Shown here: positions 8,912 through 17,144 of the stretch, piece after piece
How positions within the stretch are numbered: position 1 is the first letter of the stretch
Layout of the letters: the number at the start of each line of letters is the position of its first letter
Assembly (NCBI RefSeq): GCF_014651815.1
Contig: NZ_BMXP01000002.1
Location: 572,689 to 636,688, forward strand
Direction: 5' to 3'
Length of the DNA stretch: 64,000 bases
Source of the DNA: Alteromonas halophila
GTDB taxonomy: Bacteria > Pseudomonadota > Gammaproteobacteria > Enterobacterales > Alteromonadaceae
Made by a program: the position numbers and the translations under genes
Notes under the pieces: model-generated
The model's input: the letters and a program-made list of their open reading frames with translations, nothing else
Told to the model about the DNA's origin: nothing
The model's database searches: none

Positions 8912-9718
8912 ATGCTGAAGCTGTTCGAACACGACAAACTCAATGTCCATGAATTAAGCGACGCGCAGACCGCGATTGATGTGCGGGATCTGAACCTGTG
9001 GTTCGACACCAAGCATGTACTGCATGATATTTCTATGCGCATTCCCAAGCACTGTATCACGTCATTAATAGGCCAGAGCGGCTGCGGAAAGTCTACGTTG
9101 ATCAGCAGTTTCAACCGGCTTAATGATTTGCATCAGGGGTGCAGGTACACGGGCGAAGTCAATATTGATGGACACGATATTAACAGTAAGAAGCAAAATG
9201 TGTCGCAGCTTCGCACACGGGTAGGAATGGTATTCCAGCGCCCCAATCCATTTCCATTAAGTATCTATGAAAACGTGTGTTACGGACTGCGCCTGCAGGG
9301 GGTGCGTACCCGTCGCGCCCTCGATGATGCTGTCGAGCAGGCGCTGAAAGATGCCGCGCTATGGGATGAGGTTAAAGACCGCCTATTTGAGTCGGCACAC
9401 ATTCTGTCCGGCGGACAGCAGCAGCGTCTGGTCTTTGCCCGTGCACTGGCACTCAAACCTGAAATACTGCTGCTGGATGAGCCTACATCGGCGCTGGATC
9501 CGCTCACTACGTTGTTTATTGAAGAGCTAATGGCGCAGCTCAAATCCCGCTGTACGATTGTTATTGTCACCCACAATATGCAGCAGGCCGCGCGGGTTTC
9601 AGATTACACGGCGTTCTTGCATCAGGGGCAGCTTATCGAATATTCAGACAGCGATACCCTGTTTACGATGCCGGATAAAAAGCAGACCGAAGATTATATA
9701 ACCGGCCGCTACGGCTAG
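8912..9718 (+). CDS. pstB: Phosphate ABC transporter ATP-binding protein PstB
   Basis: This 268-residue cytoplasmic ATPase powers phosphate import through PstCA. All nucleotide-binding motifs are intact: Walker [10 protein letters not shown] at residues 54-62, Q-loop in VFQRPNPFP, signature LSGGQQQR, Walker [14 protein letters not shown], and the switch histidine in VTHNMQQA. The PNPFP stretch after the Q-loop is characteristic of PstB. It sits 6 bases after pstA and 15 bases before phoU. In the family PstB also helps signal phosphate status to PhoR with PhoU. Confidence 0.96.
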   Translation: MLKLFEHDKLNVHELSDAQTAIDVRDLNLWFDTKHVLHDISMRIPKHCITSLIGQSGCGKSTLISSFNRLNDLHQGCRYTGEVNIDGHDINSKKQNVSQLRTRVGMVFQRPNPFPLSIYENVCYGLRLQGVRTRRALDDAVEQALKDAALWDEVKDRLFESAHILSGGQQQRLVFARALALKPEILLLDEPTSALDPLTTLFIEELMAQLKSRCTIVIVTHNMQQAARVSDYTAFLHQGQLIEYSDSDTLFTMPDKKQTEDYITGRYG

Positions 9719-9733
9719 GTTCTGGAGGTAGCG

Positions 9734-10450
9734 ATGAGACAAGTTGCATTGAATACCCACATTTCCGGCACCTTTAATACGGAACTGGAAAACTTGCGAA
9801 ATTCGGTGCTGACCATGGGCGGTGAAGTGGAGCTACAGCTAAACCAAACCCTTGAGGCAATCAGGGAAAACAACGGCGGCCTCGCTGAGCGTGTGGTACT
9901 GAACGATCTGAAAATAAACTCCATGGAAATTCAGATTGATCAGGAGTGTCTGAGAATTATCGCCAAACGCCACCCTACTGCCAGTGATCTCAGGCTAATC
10001 ATGACGATTTCGAAAGCGGTCACCGATATAGAGCGCATGGGCGACGAGATTGAACGGATTGCCAGGCTTATTACCAAAAATAAACTGCCCGTATCAGAAA
10101 CGATTAAAAGCAGCATGATTCTGATTGGTGATCGCGTGGCCGCAATGATGCGCGGCACCTTTGATGCTTTTGCCAGACAGGACGGCGATGCGGCGCTGCG
10201 CGTTTACGACCAGGATAACCGTATTGACAGCGAGTATAAAAAACTGCTGTCTTACACCACCTCAGAAATGGAAAAAAGCAAAGATGACATGCAGGACTGG
10301 CTTGATGTGTTGTGGTCATTGCGATCACTGGAAAGGATTGGCGATCGCTGTAAAAATGTTTGTGAGTACGTCGTATCTTTGAGTGAAGGCAAAGATTTGC
10401 GCCATGCGGCCATTGAATCGATGCAGCAGAAGCTGGATGAATTGTCGTGA
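9734..10450 (+). CDS. phoU: Phosphate signalling protein PhoU
   Basis: This 238-residue all-helical protein has two tandem PhoU repeats (three-helix bundles) with metal-binding acidic stretches such as ITDIERMGDEIERIA-like TDIERMGDEIERI in the first half and SLERIGDRCKNVCEYV in the second. PhoU lowers PhoR kinase activity when phosphate is plentiful and modulates Pst transport. TCTGGAGGTAGCG gives a strong ribosome site before ATG 9734. It completes the pstCAB-phoU operon; phoB and phoR are not nearby. Confidence 0.94.
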   Translation: MRQVALNTHISGTFNTELENLRNSVLTMGGEVELQLNQTLEAIRENNGGLAERVVLNDLKINSMEIQIDQECLRIIAKRHPTASDLRLIMTISKAVTDIERMGDEIERIARLITKNKLPVSETIKSSMILIGDRVAAMMRGTFDAFARQDGDAALRVYDQDNRIDSEYKKLLSYTTSEMEKSKDDMQDWLDVLWSLRSLERIGDRCKNVCEYVVSLSEGKDLRHAAIESMQQKLDELS

Positions 10451-10731
10451 ATCGCTGGGAACGTGTCATAAAAATGAAACATTTGTTTCAAATACCAGCA
10501 AGTTATATAAAAGGCCTTCGAATTTGACCTTTTTCGCAAATGAAACCCTATTGCTGGCTGCACGATTACGTTATCATTCGCGCCAGCCGAATCCGGACTT
10601 GTTTGAAAAATACTCTATGTGTGTAATGTGTAACGTTGAAACTTCACACCCGACTTTGTATCTGAGCCAACGTACAGGCGTGAAAAACGTCGGCGCCGGT
10701 TCAGATTGCGGTTAAGACAGGAGCGATTTTC
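10451..10731. other. Non-coding gap between phoU and pit
   Basis: These 281 bases contain no convincing gene. A perfect 6-bp inverted repeat, TGAAAC-ATTT-GTTTCA, lies at 10475-10490 without a T-run. GTGTCATAAAA at 10463 resembles one half of a Pho box, but the second half is poor. The pit gene has its own ribosome site, AGGAGCG, just before GTG 10732, and may have its own promoter here. Confidence 0.4.
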
Positions 10732-12003
10732 GTGGAATTTTTTGAAAGCTATGGTCTCATCCTGATAATCCTTGCTGCTACAGTTGGGTTTGTGATGGCA
10801 TGGGGAATTGGCGCGAACGACGTAGCCAATGCGATGGGAACCTCTGTTGGGTCTAAAGCACTGACCATTAAACAGGCAATATTCATCGCGATGATTTTTG
10901 AATTTGCCGGTGCCTATCTCGCGGGGGGCGAAGTCACCTCCACAATACGCAAAGGCATTATTGACGCGAGCTACTTTGCAGATATACCCGAGTATCTGGT
11001 TCTGGGTATGATTTCGTCGTTGCTGGCAGCCGGTATCTGGCTGGCCGTCGCATCCTGGCTGGGCTGGCCCGTATCAACCACACATTCCATTATTGGTGCC
11101 ATCGTTGGTTTTACGGCCGTCGGTGTCAGTATGGATGCTGTCTCTTGGGGAAAGGTGGGCGGTATCGTTGGAAGCTGGATAGTGACGCCCGCTCTGTCCG
11201 GTATCATCGCCTTTCTTATCTTTATGAGCGCACAACGTCTTATCTTCAGTACCGCAACACCGCTGGTTAACGCCAAACGTTATGTGCCCATCTATATGGC
11301 GCTGGCAGGCTTTGTAATGTCGCTGGTCACCATTAAAAAAGGTCTGAAGCATGTCGGGCTTGAGTTAAGCGAAATGAACGGTTATCTGGTGGCGATTGGG
11401 ATAGCTGTTGGCCTGGGCATACTAGGTAAATATTTCATTGGCCGTATGCGCTTTAATGAAAATGAAAGCAAAGATATTCAGGCCGCAAACATTGAAAAAG
11501 TTTTTGCTTTGCTGATGGTGGTAACGGCATGTTGTATGGCCTTCGCGCACGGCTCAAATGATGTGGCCAATGCCATCGGTCCGCTGGCTGCTGTGGTCAG
11601 TGTCGTGACCAACGGTGGCGAGATTAATGCCAGCGCACAACTGGCGCCTTGGATCCTGCCACTCGGCGGTATTGGTATTGTTGCCGGTCTGGCACTGTTT
11701 GGTCATCGGGTCATAAAAACCATAGGTCAGGGCATTACACATCTGACACCAAGCCGCGGCTTTGCTGCTGAACTCGCTGCAGCCTGCACCGTGGTTATTG
11801 CATCGGGGACCGGGTTACCCATTTCCACCACACAGACGCTGGTCGGAGCGGTATTAGGTGTAGGCCTGGCCCGCGGCGTGTCTGCGTTGAATCTAGGTAT
11901 CGTGCGCAATATTATCGTGTCGTGGGTGGTCACTCTGCCCGCCGGCGCCATTCTATCGATTATTTTCTTCTATATTCTTAAAGCCAGCTTTGGTGTGGCG
12001 TAA
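10732..12003 (+). CDS. pitA: Low-affinity inorganic phosphate transporter, Pit family
   Basis: This 423-residue inner-membrane protein of the Pit (PiT) family imports phosphate together with protons and divalent metal. The internal duplication typical of the family is visible: WGIGANDVANAMGTSVGSKA near residue 25 and AHGSNDVANAIGPLAAV near residue 270, each followed by multiple membrane helices. GGEVTSTIRKGI and STTQTLVGAVLGVG are also family hallmarks. Translation starts at GTG 10732 after AGGAGCG. It follows the Pst operon at 281 bases, giving the organism both high- and low-affinity phosphate uptake side by side. A strong hairpin terminator follows. Confidence 0.93.
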   Translation: MEFFESYGLILIILAATVGFVMAWGIGANDVANAMGTSVGSKALTIKQAIFIAMIFEFAGAYLAGGEVTSTIRKGIIDASYFADIPEYLVLGMISSLLAAGIWLAVASWLGWPVSTTHSIIGAIVGFTAVGVSMDAVSWGKVGGIVGSWIVTPALSGIIAFLIFMSAQRLIFSTATPLVNAKRYVPIYMALAGFVMSLVTIKKGLKHVGLELSEMNGYLVAIGIAVGLGILGKYFIGRMRFNENESKDIQAANIEKVFALLMVVTACCMAFAHGSNDVANAIGPLAAVVSVVTNGGEINASAQLAPWILPLGGIGIVAGLALFGHRVIKTIGQGITHLTPSRGFAAELAAACTVVIASGTGLPISTTQTLVGAVLGVGLARGVSALNLGIVRNIIVSWVVTLPAGAILSIIFFYILKASFGVA

Positions 12004-12031
12004 GCTCAGACAACGTAGGTAGTTAACTACA

Positions 12032-12057
12032 AAGGGGGCCTCGCGCCCCCTTCTTTT
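12032..12057. terminator. Rho-independent terminator after pit (probably bidirectional)
   Basis: AAGGGGGC and GCCCCCTT form an 8-bp GC-rich stem around a 5-base loop, followed by CTTTT. It lies between the convergent pit and usp genes. The minus strand carries the same stem followed by TTTG, so it may stop transcription from both sides. Confidence 0.85.
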
Positions 12058-12069
12058 GAATTTATAGCG

Positions 12070-13056
12070 TTAGCTACCGGGTTTAGGCAGTAATGGCGAT
12101 ACGAATCCCCGAGGCTTAATGCCGACCAGCGCACAGTCAATTTGCTGAATGGTGTCTTCCGCGGTGCCGCCCATAACAAAGCCGGGCACTCCCAGGCGGG
12201 CGACTGTGCCCATAACCAGAACATCGGCCCCCAGCGATCGCGTTGTCGCTGCAATTTCCCGTCGTGGGTAACCGTGTACGATATGCCGCTGCGGCTGCAG
12301 ATAATCCATCACGCCTGTGTCTAATTCTGATTCTAACTGGGCGAGCAATCTGTCCAGCTCCTGCTGTCGCTCATCATGAATCTTCGACAGGTCATGCTCC
12401 ATACGATCATTGTCCACACTGATAAAGCCACTGCGAACAATCGTATCTGGCACAGCATCAAATACGTGCACAATATGCAGTTCAGCAAATTCAAGCAGCG
12501 CTATCTGAGATGCGGTGCGCAAGAGATCCATGTTCAGCGCCTTACGCACGGAAATTTCATGTTCAGGGTAGTGATAATTCAAGTCCAGCGCTGCGACGAC
12601 TTTTTTATATTTTCTGCTATTTCCGCGGTGTAGTATCCACACTGGACACGGACATTTGCGTAGCAAGCGAATATCATCACTACCAAACAGCCGGTCCATA
12701 AAATCATCATCAGACAGCTTCACCAGCAAGTCAATGTCGCGTTCACCAACCAGCGAGACAACGTCCAGCAGTGGTTGCCCTATGCAGAGCTCTGTTTTAA
12801 TCGGGTAGTCGGCCGACCACTGCTGCTGCTTATCTTCAAGCCATTGCCTGGCAGAAGACTGCATCGACTGTTCGGAGTCAATATATGAAAACGACTCCAT
12901 AACAATGTTGGCATTTGGTGGCAGCGCTTCAAGTGCAAGGGCCAGGGTCAGTTTGGCCTGGTGACTTTTGGCGATATGTATGGCCTGTTCAATAATTTCG
13001 TCTTGCTCATGGGTGTCGTTGAGTACGCACAAAATATTTGAAAAATGACCTTTCAT
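12070..13056 (-). CDS. uspE: Universal stress protein, tandem UspA domains (UspE-like)
   Basis: This is a protein of about 328 residues with two UspA domains in tandem, as in E. coli UspE. The first runs from FSNILCVLNDTHEQDE to about residue 145. The second begins near YKKVVAALDLNYHYPE and ends with HGYPRREIAATTRSLGADVLVMGTVARLG, which contains the G-2x-G-9x-G-like nucleotide-binding region, here partly degenerate. The open frame extends to an ATG at 13077, but GGAG at 13065-13062 sits correctly before the ATG at 13056 (MKGHFSNIL). Usp proteins accumulate under starvation and stress. It is convergent with pit and divergent from oxyR. Confidence 0.88.
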   Translation of the reverse strand: MKGHFSNILCVLNDTHEQDEIIEQAIHIAKSHQAKLTLALALEALPPNANIVMESFSYIDSEQSMQSSARQWLEDKQQQWSADYPIKTELCIGQPLLDVVSLVGERDIDLLVKLSDDDFMDRLFGSDDIRLLRKCPCPVWILHRGNSRKYKKVVAALDLNYHYPEHEISVRKALNMDLLRTASQIALLEFAELHIVHVFDAVPDTIVRSGFISVDNDRMEHDLSKIHDERQQELDRLLAQLESELDTGVMDYLQPQRHIVHGYPRREIAATTRSLGADVLVMGTVARLGVPGFVMGGTAEDTIQQIDCALVGIKPRGFVSPLLPKPGS

Positions 13057-13322
13057 TGCTTCTCCATTATTCCGCATCTTTCTGAATCAGATGTTCTGCT
13101 TGTCATCGTAGTTCAACACTATGACAGTTGTGTGGGGTTATTAACTCAGTATACGTGTAATTGTCTGAATTTGCTGTTTCTTAGCGCACGCGTCAGATGA
13201 AAAATTTACGCAGCTTTTTGTATCCACGGGATCAGCTACGGTGCAGAAGGAGAACAGGATTGCCACCGTGTTAATCTTCATGGTAGATTGTTTTTGTTGT
13301 TTTTAATCATAAAAGGGGATTT

Positions 13323-14231
13323 ATGAAGTGGCCCAATCTTAAGCATCTGCATTATCTGGTGACCTTGCATCAGGAGCAGCATTTCCATCGTGCTGCACAG
13401 CGCTGTAATGTCAGTCAGTCGACCTTAAGTACAGCGATCCAGAACCTTGAAGAGCACTTCGGTAGTCAGTTGCTGGAACGTGAACACAAAACGTTTGTGT
13501 TCACCTCACTAGGGCTGGACGTGGTAGAGCGCAGTAAAGCCTTACTGCAGGATGCGGCAGAACTGGTAGAGTATGCACAGAACGCTGGCCAGTGGCAGCG
13601 CGGCAAGTTACGTATGGGGGTTATTCCTACCATTGCGCCCTTTTTGTTTGAAGGCATGATCGGGGCATTCAATACGTTTTTACCTGAGATCCAGCTGGAA
13701 CTACAGGAAGACACCACGGAAAATTTGTTGCAGCAGCTGCATGATGGACGCATGGATCTGCTGATCCTGGCACTGCCCATGCAAACTCCTGGCTGCAAAC
13801 AAATGGTGGTGGGTCACGATCCCTTTCACCTTATCGCCCACAACGATACGGCCGCGTCACTGCCTGAGCCGGTAGATATCTCGCAACTGCCCAAAAAAAG
13901 CATCTTTTTGCTTCAGCAGGAGCACTGCATGACTGATCATGCTGTGAGTGCCTGTAACATTAAGCACAGTGAACAGGTTAGCAGTGTCGCGGCCAGCAGC
14001 CTGTATACCCTGGTGCAACTGGCGAACAGCAAACTGGGCTACACCTTTTTACCCGAGCTGGCACTCAATCAGAACATCCTGGAGCACACTGAACTGCGAG
14101 CATTCGCCGCGGAAGATAAGGCGTTTCGTGAGATTGGCCTGGTCTGGCGTAGCGGTACAACCCGCATGCAGCTGTTCCGTCGCATCGCAGAGATTGTCTC
14201 GCCGCTACTCCCCATTCCGACCCTCAAATAA
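13323..14231 (+). CDS. oxyR: Hydrogen-peroxide-sensing transcriptional regulator OxyR (LysR family)
   Basis: This 302-residue LysR-type regulator has an N-terminal helix-turn-helix (residues about 5-63: HFHRAAQRCNVSQSTLSTAIQNLE). Its effector domain contains EHCMTDHAVSACN, with Cys202 and Cys211 separated by eight residues. That is exactly the spacing of the redox pair Cys199/Cys208 in E. coli OxyR, which forms a disulfide on contact with peroxide. The ribosome site is AAGGGGAT before ATG 13323. Target genes such as catalase or ahpC are not in the window. Conservation of both cysteines makes the peroxide-sensor call strong. Confidence 0.9.
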   Translation: MKWPNLKHLHYLVTLHQEQHFHRAAQRCNVSQSTLSTAIQNLEEHFGSQLLEREHKTFVFTSLGLDVVERSKALLQDAAELVEYAQNAGQWQRGKLRMGVIPTIAPFLFEGMIGAFNTFLPEIQLELQEDTTENLLQQLHDGRMDLLILALPMQTPGCKQMVVGHDPFHLIAHNDTAASLPEPVDISQLPKKSIFLLQQEHCMTDHAVSACNIKHSEQVSSVAASSLYTLVQLANSKLGYTFLPELALNQNILEHTELRAFAAEDKAFREIGLVWRSGTTRMQLFRRIAEIVSPLLPIPTLK

Positions 14232-14273
14232 TCGCGGCCTGGCACTTTTCTGTTTTCAGCGTAAAAAAATTCA

Positions 14274-14299
14274 AACTTTTTCGTTGGGTGTCCCGACTA
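14274..14299 (+). promoter_or_regulatory. Candidate ECF-sigma promoter upstream of the sigma factor gene
   Basis: AAACTTT (14274-14280) and CGACTA (14294-14299) are spaced like the AAC-type -35 and CGT/CGA-type -10 elements used by many ECF sigma factors. They lie 150 bases before the ECF gene, which would allow autoregulation. The spacer contains a GGGTGTCC word. This is pattern matching only. Confidence 0.3.
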
Positions 14300-14448
14300 T
14301 AGTTGTATGGGAAGTGCGGCAGGCCATGTCAGGTAGTAATACTCTGCCTGTAAGGACGAATAGTAATGCTTTGGCTCTTCCTTACTACAATAACAACGCA
14401 GGAGAGGGACATTGCGGCACCCAGACTCCTTTAATCTGAGGGCACACT

Positions 14449-14979
14449 GTGTTTGAAGTACGGGACGAGCGACTGGTCAAAAAAGCATTGAAAGGCGATA
14501 AAAAGGCCTGGCTTACGCTTATTGACCGGTATGAAAAGCAGATTTTTCATTATGCGATACGAATGACCGGTAACACGCATGATGCCGCGGATCTAATGCA
14601 GGATATTTTTTTGTCGGTGTTCCGCAGCCTGGATAATTTTCGCGGTGACGGAGCATTTAAAGCCTGGTTATTTCGTATTGCTCACTTTCGCTGCATGGAA
14701 TTTTATCGGCGTAAGCGGCCAGAGCAGGGGCTGGATGATACCCCCGAGCAACCCTGTGACAAACCCTGTCCTGAGATGCACCTTCATGGCTCGCAACAAA
14801 GTAGTGCGGTTGTCACTGCCATGCAGGCGCTGCCGCTGGCACAGAAGGCCGTTGTAGAGTTGAAATTCTTTGGCCAATTTACGTTTGAGGACATTGCTCT
14901 GCAGCTAGGCATATCCCCCAATACGGCAAAGTCGCGCCTGTACAGCGCGCTTGCCAGACTTAAACTGGAGTTGGAGTAA
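14449..14979 (+). CDS. ECF-type RNA polymerase sigma factor (sigma-70 family)
   Basis: This 176-residue sigma factor has only regions 2 and 4, the ECF layout. Region 2 is visible from WLTLIDRYEKQIFHYAIRMTG through AADLMQDIFLSVFRSLDNF and FKAWLFRIAHF. Region 4 contains LPLAQKAVVELKFFGQFTFEDIALQLGISPNTAKSRL in two parts, a canonical helix-turn-helix that recognises the -35. Translation starts at GTG 14449 after GAGGG. A putative membrane anti-sigma gene starts 3 bases after the stop and a coiled-coil envelope protein follows, so an envelope-stress circuit is likely. The signal is unknown. Confidence 0.9.
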   Translation: MFEVRDERLVKKALKGDKKAWLTLIDRYEKQIFHYAIRMTGNTHDAADLMQDIFLSVFRSLDNFRGDGAFKAWLFRIAHFRCMEFYRRKRPEQGLDDTPEQPCDKPCPEMHLHGSQQSSAVVTAMQALPLAQKAVVELKFFGQFTFEDIALQLGISPNTAKSRLYSALARLKLELE

Positions 14980-14982
14980 CCC

Positions 14983-15663
14983 ATGACAGAAAACGACAAA
15001 CACACACTGTTGGCTGCATGGTTGGAAGACAGCCTTACTCAGGCGCAGCGCAAAGCGTTCGAGCAGTTATGTACAGAGGATGCAGACTTTGCTCTCCGGG
15101 TCGAAATGGCGGGGCGCTGCTTTAGCGCCACTGAAAGCTTCACAGCGCCCGCACCACCTGCCTGGAATAAGTCAGCCACGTTTACCGATAATGCATCTCC
15201 ACGCTGGTATCAATGGCAGGGGTTACCAGTGGCTTCTATGGCAATGTCGGTACTGGCTCTGGTGATGGTAATTACCGGTTTCCGGGTTGAAGTTAGCGAC
15301 AGCCGTTTGTCACTGGGCTTTAGCGAGCGTCTGGATGCACAGGAGGTTGCTGCGCTGGTCGAGGACAGAGTCGATGCTTACAAGCAGGCTAATCAGGCTG
15401 TTTTCCGCGACTATGCGGATGCGCTGGCCAGCCAGCAGCGTCAAAGCAGCGCAGAGCTGACTGAATACCTGCTGGCGTCAAGCCGAAAGGAACGTCGCGA
15501 GGATTTTGCTGAGCTGGTGAAGTTTATTAATCAGCAGCGCAGTGACGATCAGCAATTTTATGCCAGACAGCTGCACAACCTGCAACAGGATGTGTCGGCA
15601 CTGGAAAAACATCAATCAATGAATCCGTTAATATCTGGCGGCGACCCACTTGCCGACGAATAA
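14983..15663 (+). CDS. Putative membrane-bound anti-sigma factor
   Basis: This 226-residue protein is encoded directly after the ECF sigma gene. The N-terminal 75 residues are cytoplasmic in character and begin with a helical stretch (LLAAWLEDSLTQAQRKAFEQL) resembling the N-terminal sigma-binding helices of anti-sigma factors, though I see no zinc-binding HxxxCxxC motif. A single membrane helix lies at about residues 83-102 (VASMAMSVLALVMVITGF). The rest is a periplasmic, highly charged helical region rich in Gln, Glu and Arg. Position and topology support the anti-sigma role; there is no direct sequence proof. Confidence 0.6.
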   Translation: MTENDKHTLLAAWLEDSLTQAQRKAFEQLCTEDADFALRVEMAGRCFSATESFTAPAPPAWNKSATFTDNASPRWYQWQGLPVASMAMSVLALVMVITGFRVEVSDSRLSLGFSERLDAQEVAALVEDRVDAYKQANQAVFRDYADALASQQRQSSAELTEYLLASSRKERREDFAELVKFINQQRSDDQQFYARQLHNLQQDVSALEKHQSMNPLISGGDPLADE

Positions 15664-15681
15664 CGATCAGGAGTAGTGACT

Positions 15682-16605
15682 ATGAAGCCTTTACTGTTAT
15701 GTGCCCTACTGGCCAGCCCACTAATGTGCAGTGCCGCAATAAGCAGCAAACAAATTAATGCGTTAAATGATGAGCTGGAAATTATGTCGGGGGTTATCGA
15801 CACCGCGCTTAAGCAAAATAATGAACGTGAGGGATGGCGGTATCGTCAGCTGCAAACTACCTACCTGGCCAGCCAGGGCGTGGTATTCACGGTGTCGGTA
15901 AATCAGGGCGCACTGCACGGTTTTTCCTTTGATGGTACCAGTATGCGGATCCCGCCTATCCCGCCAATCCCCGCTGTTGCGCCCATCGTGGTTGAGGGCG
16001 GAGACCGGGATATTCATATCGAGCTGGACCGGGAATGGGAAGCCTTTGCTGAAGAAGCCAGTCGTCAGGTGTCGCAGTTATTCCGAGAGTCTAACTCACA
16101 GTTACGTGATTTGCGGGATCGTGAGCGGGAACTGGCCTGGGAGCGTCGGGAACTGGAGCGGCGTAACCGCGATTTGAATTTTGAGTTGCGTCAGGCCGAG
16201 GGCGAACGCCGCGAAGAAATACAGCGTGAAATAGAGGGAATCGAGCAGGAACTTACGAGTTTTGCAGAGCGTGAAAAAGAGTTGCAGCAGTACGCCACGG
16301 ACATCGAAAAAGAGCAGAAAAAGCGGCTGGAAAAACAAAAGCAGGCGCGGGATAAAGCGTATAAACAGTTTCTGACACGGTTTGAAAGCAGTATTGGGAA
16401 AACCTTGTGCCGGTTTGGCTCAGGTCTGCGCGGCCTCAGCGACGATGAGAATGTCAGCTTTGTCATCAAAGATTTTGTGCTTGGCGAGGATGGAACCCCC
16501 CAGGATAAAATCTATGTATTTGCTAAACGTAATATTAAAGCCTGTGTGCAGGAAAAAATGGATGTTGCAGCGCTACTGTCGTCGGCGACCAGTTACGCCT
16601 TTTGA
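15682..16605 (+). CDS. Secreted coiled-coil protein of unknown function in the ECF sigma operon
   Basis: I do not recognise a named family. The protein is about 307 residues, with a signal peptide (MKPLLLCALLASPLMCSAA). A central region of about 130 residues is almost pure charged heptad repeat (RDREREL, ERRELERRNRDL, EQELTSFAEREKEL), indicating a long coiled coil. A C-terminal domain of about 70 residues follows (GKTLCRFGSGLRGL to NIKACVQEKMDVAALL) with two cysteines that could form a disulfide. GTG 15676 is in frame, but AGGAG at 15669 is spaced for ATG 15682. It is probably an envelope component controlled by, or sensing for, the sigma/anti-sigma pair just upstream. Confidence 0.6.
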   Translation: MKPLLLCALLASPLMCSAAISSKQINALNDELEIMSGVIDTALKQNNEREGWRYRQLQTTYLASQGVVFTVSVNQGALHGFSFDGTSMRIPPIPPIPAVAPIVVEGGDRDIHIELDREWEAFAEEASRQVSQLFRESNSQLRDLRDRERELAWERRELERRNRDLNFELRQAEGERREEIQREIEGIEQELTSFAEREKELQQYATDIEKEQKKRLEKQKQARDKAYKQFLTRFESSIGKTLCRFGSGLRGLSDDENVSFVIKDFVLGEDGTPQDKIYVFAKRNIKACVQEKMDVAALLSSATSYAF

Positions 16606-16646
16606 CCGCAGCGACGATAACTTTTTATCACTCTCAGCCTGAGCAA

Positions 16647-16669
16647 CCGGCGCGGGCGCACCTCGCCGG
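16647..16669. terminator. Possible hairpin between convergent genes
   Basis: CCGGCG and CGCCGG form a 6-bp GC stem between the coiled-coil gene and the convergent phosphatase-like gene. No clear T-run follows on either strand, so termination is uncertain. Confidence 0.3.
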
Positions 16670-16670
16670 C

Positions 16671-17144
16671 TTATCCGTACAGGTTCATATTAGCAACGGC
16701 ACTCAGCTGAGCGCGTTTGACCTGATGAGTCTGATCCCCGGTCAGCGACCAAACTGCGAAATAGGCTGAACTCGTCGACATGCCCGCGTTAAGACATAAC
16801 GCATAACTAAGCAGTATGCAGCGGGTAGCACTATCGTCACAAAATACATGAATTTTGGCTGGCTGCATGAGCATCGAACGCAGACTACTCAGGTAACGTC
16901 GCAAATAGTGGGTGTCACTGGCTTCATCAAGTGCAGATAGGGTGTAAGGCAGCCAGGTCCATTGAAGCCCCGCCTCGCGGGCACGTGACGGCAACGTCTC
17001 TTCAATTTCGCTGTCGGTCAGGCAACAGCCCACGTGCGTGTATCCCTGGTCAGCGAGCGTTCTGAGCTTTTCGTTATCAGGAACGGCACCTAGGCTTAAC
17101 TGGCCTTGCCAGAGACTGATATTGTCGGCGTGTGATTGGGTCAT
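16671..17144 (-). CDS. Cysteine-based phosphatase-like protein (CX5R motif)
   Basis: This 157-residue cytoplasmic protein contains IHVFCDDSATR, in which Cys102 and Arg108 form the C-X5-R signature loop of protein tyrosine and dual-specificity phosphatases, preceded by the usual hydrophobic strand. The N-terminal region (LSLGAVPDNEKLRTLADQGYTHV) resembles the first strand-helix of beta-lactamase-hydrolase-like phosphatases. The loop is unusual in having two acidic residues after the cysteine instead of the common Gly-rich stretch, so the substrate may differ or activity may be lost. Its start codon overlaps the stop of the upstream hemolysin III gene (ATGA), so the two are translationally coupled. 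Confidence 0.55.
   Translation of the reverse strand: MTQSHADNISLWQGQLSLGAVPDNEKLRTLADQGYTHVGCCLTDSEIEETLPSRAREAGLQWTWLPYTLSALDEASDTHYLRRYLSSLRSMLMQPAKIHVFCDDSATRCILLSYALCLNAGMSTSSAYFAVWSLTGDQTHQVKRAQLSAVANMNLYG

Noticed and set aside
10463..10480. Pho box before the pit gene
   Set aside because: Only the first heptamer (GTGTCAT) fits; the second half is ATGAAAC, too poor to call.
10475..10490. TGAAAC-ATTT-GTTTCA as a terminator after phoU
   Set aside because: The stem is short and AT-rich and no T-run follows.
10383..10715. 110-codon frame overlapping the end of phoU
   Set aside because: It overlaps phoU in another frame, lacks a ribosome site and has no recognisable features.
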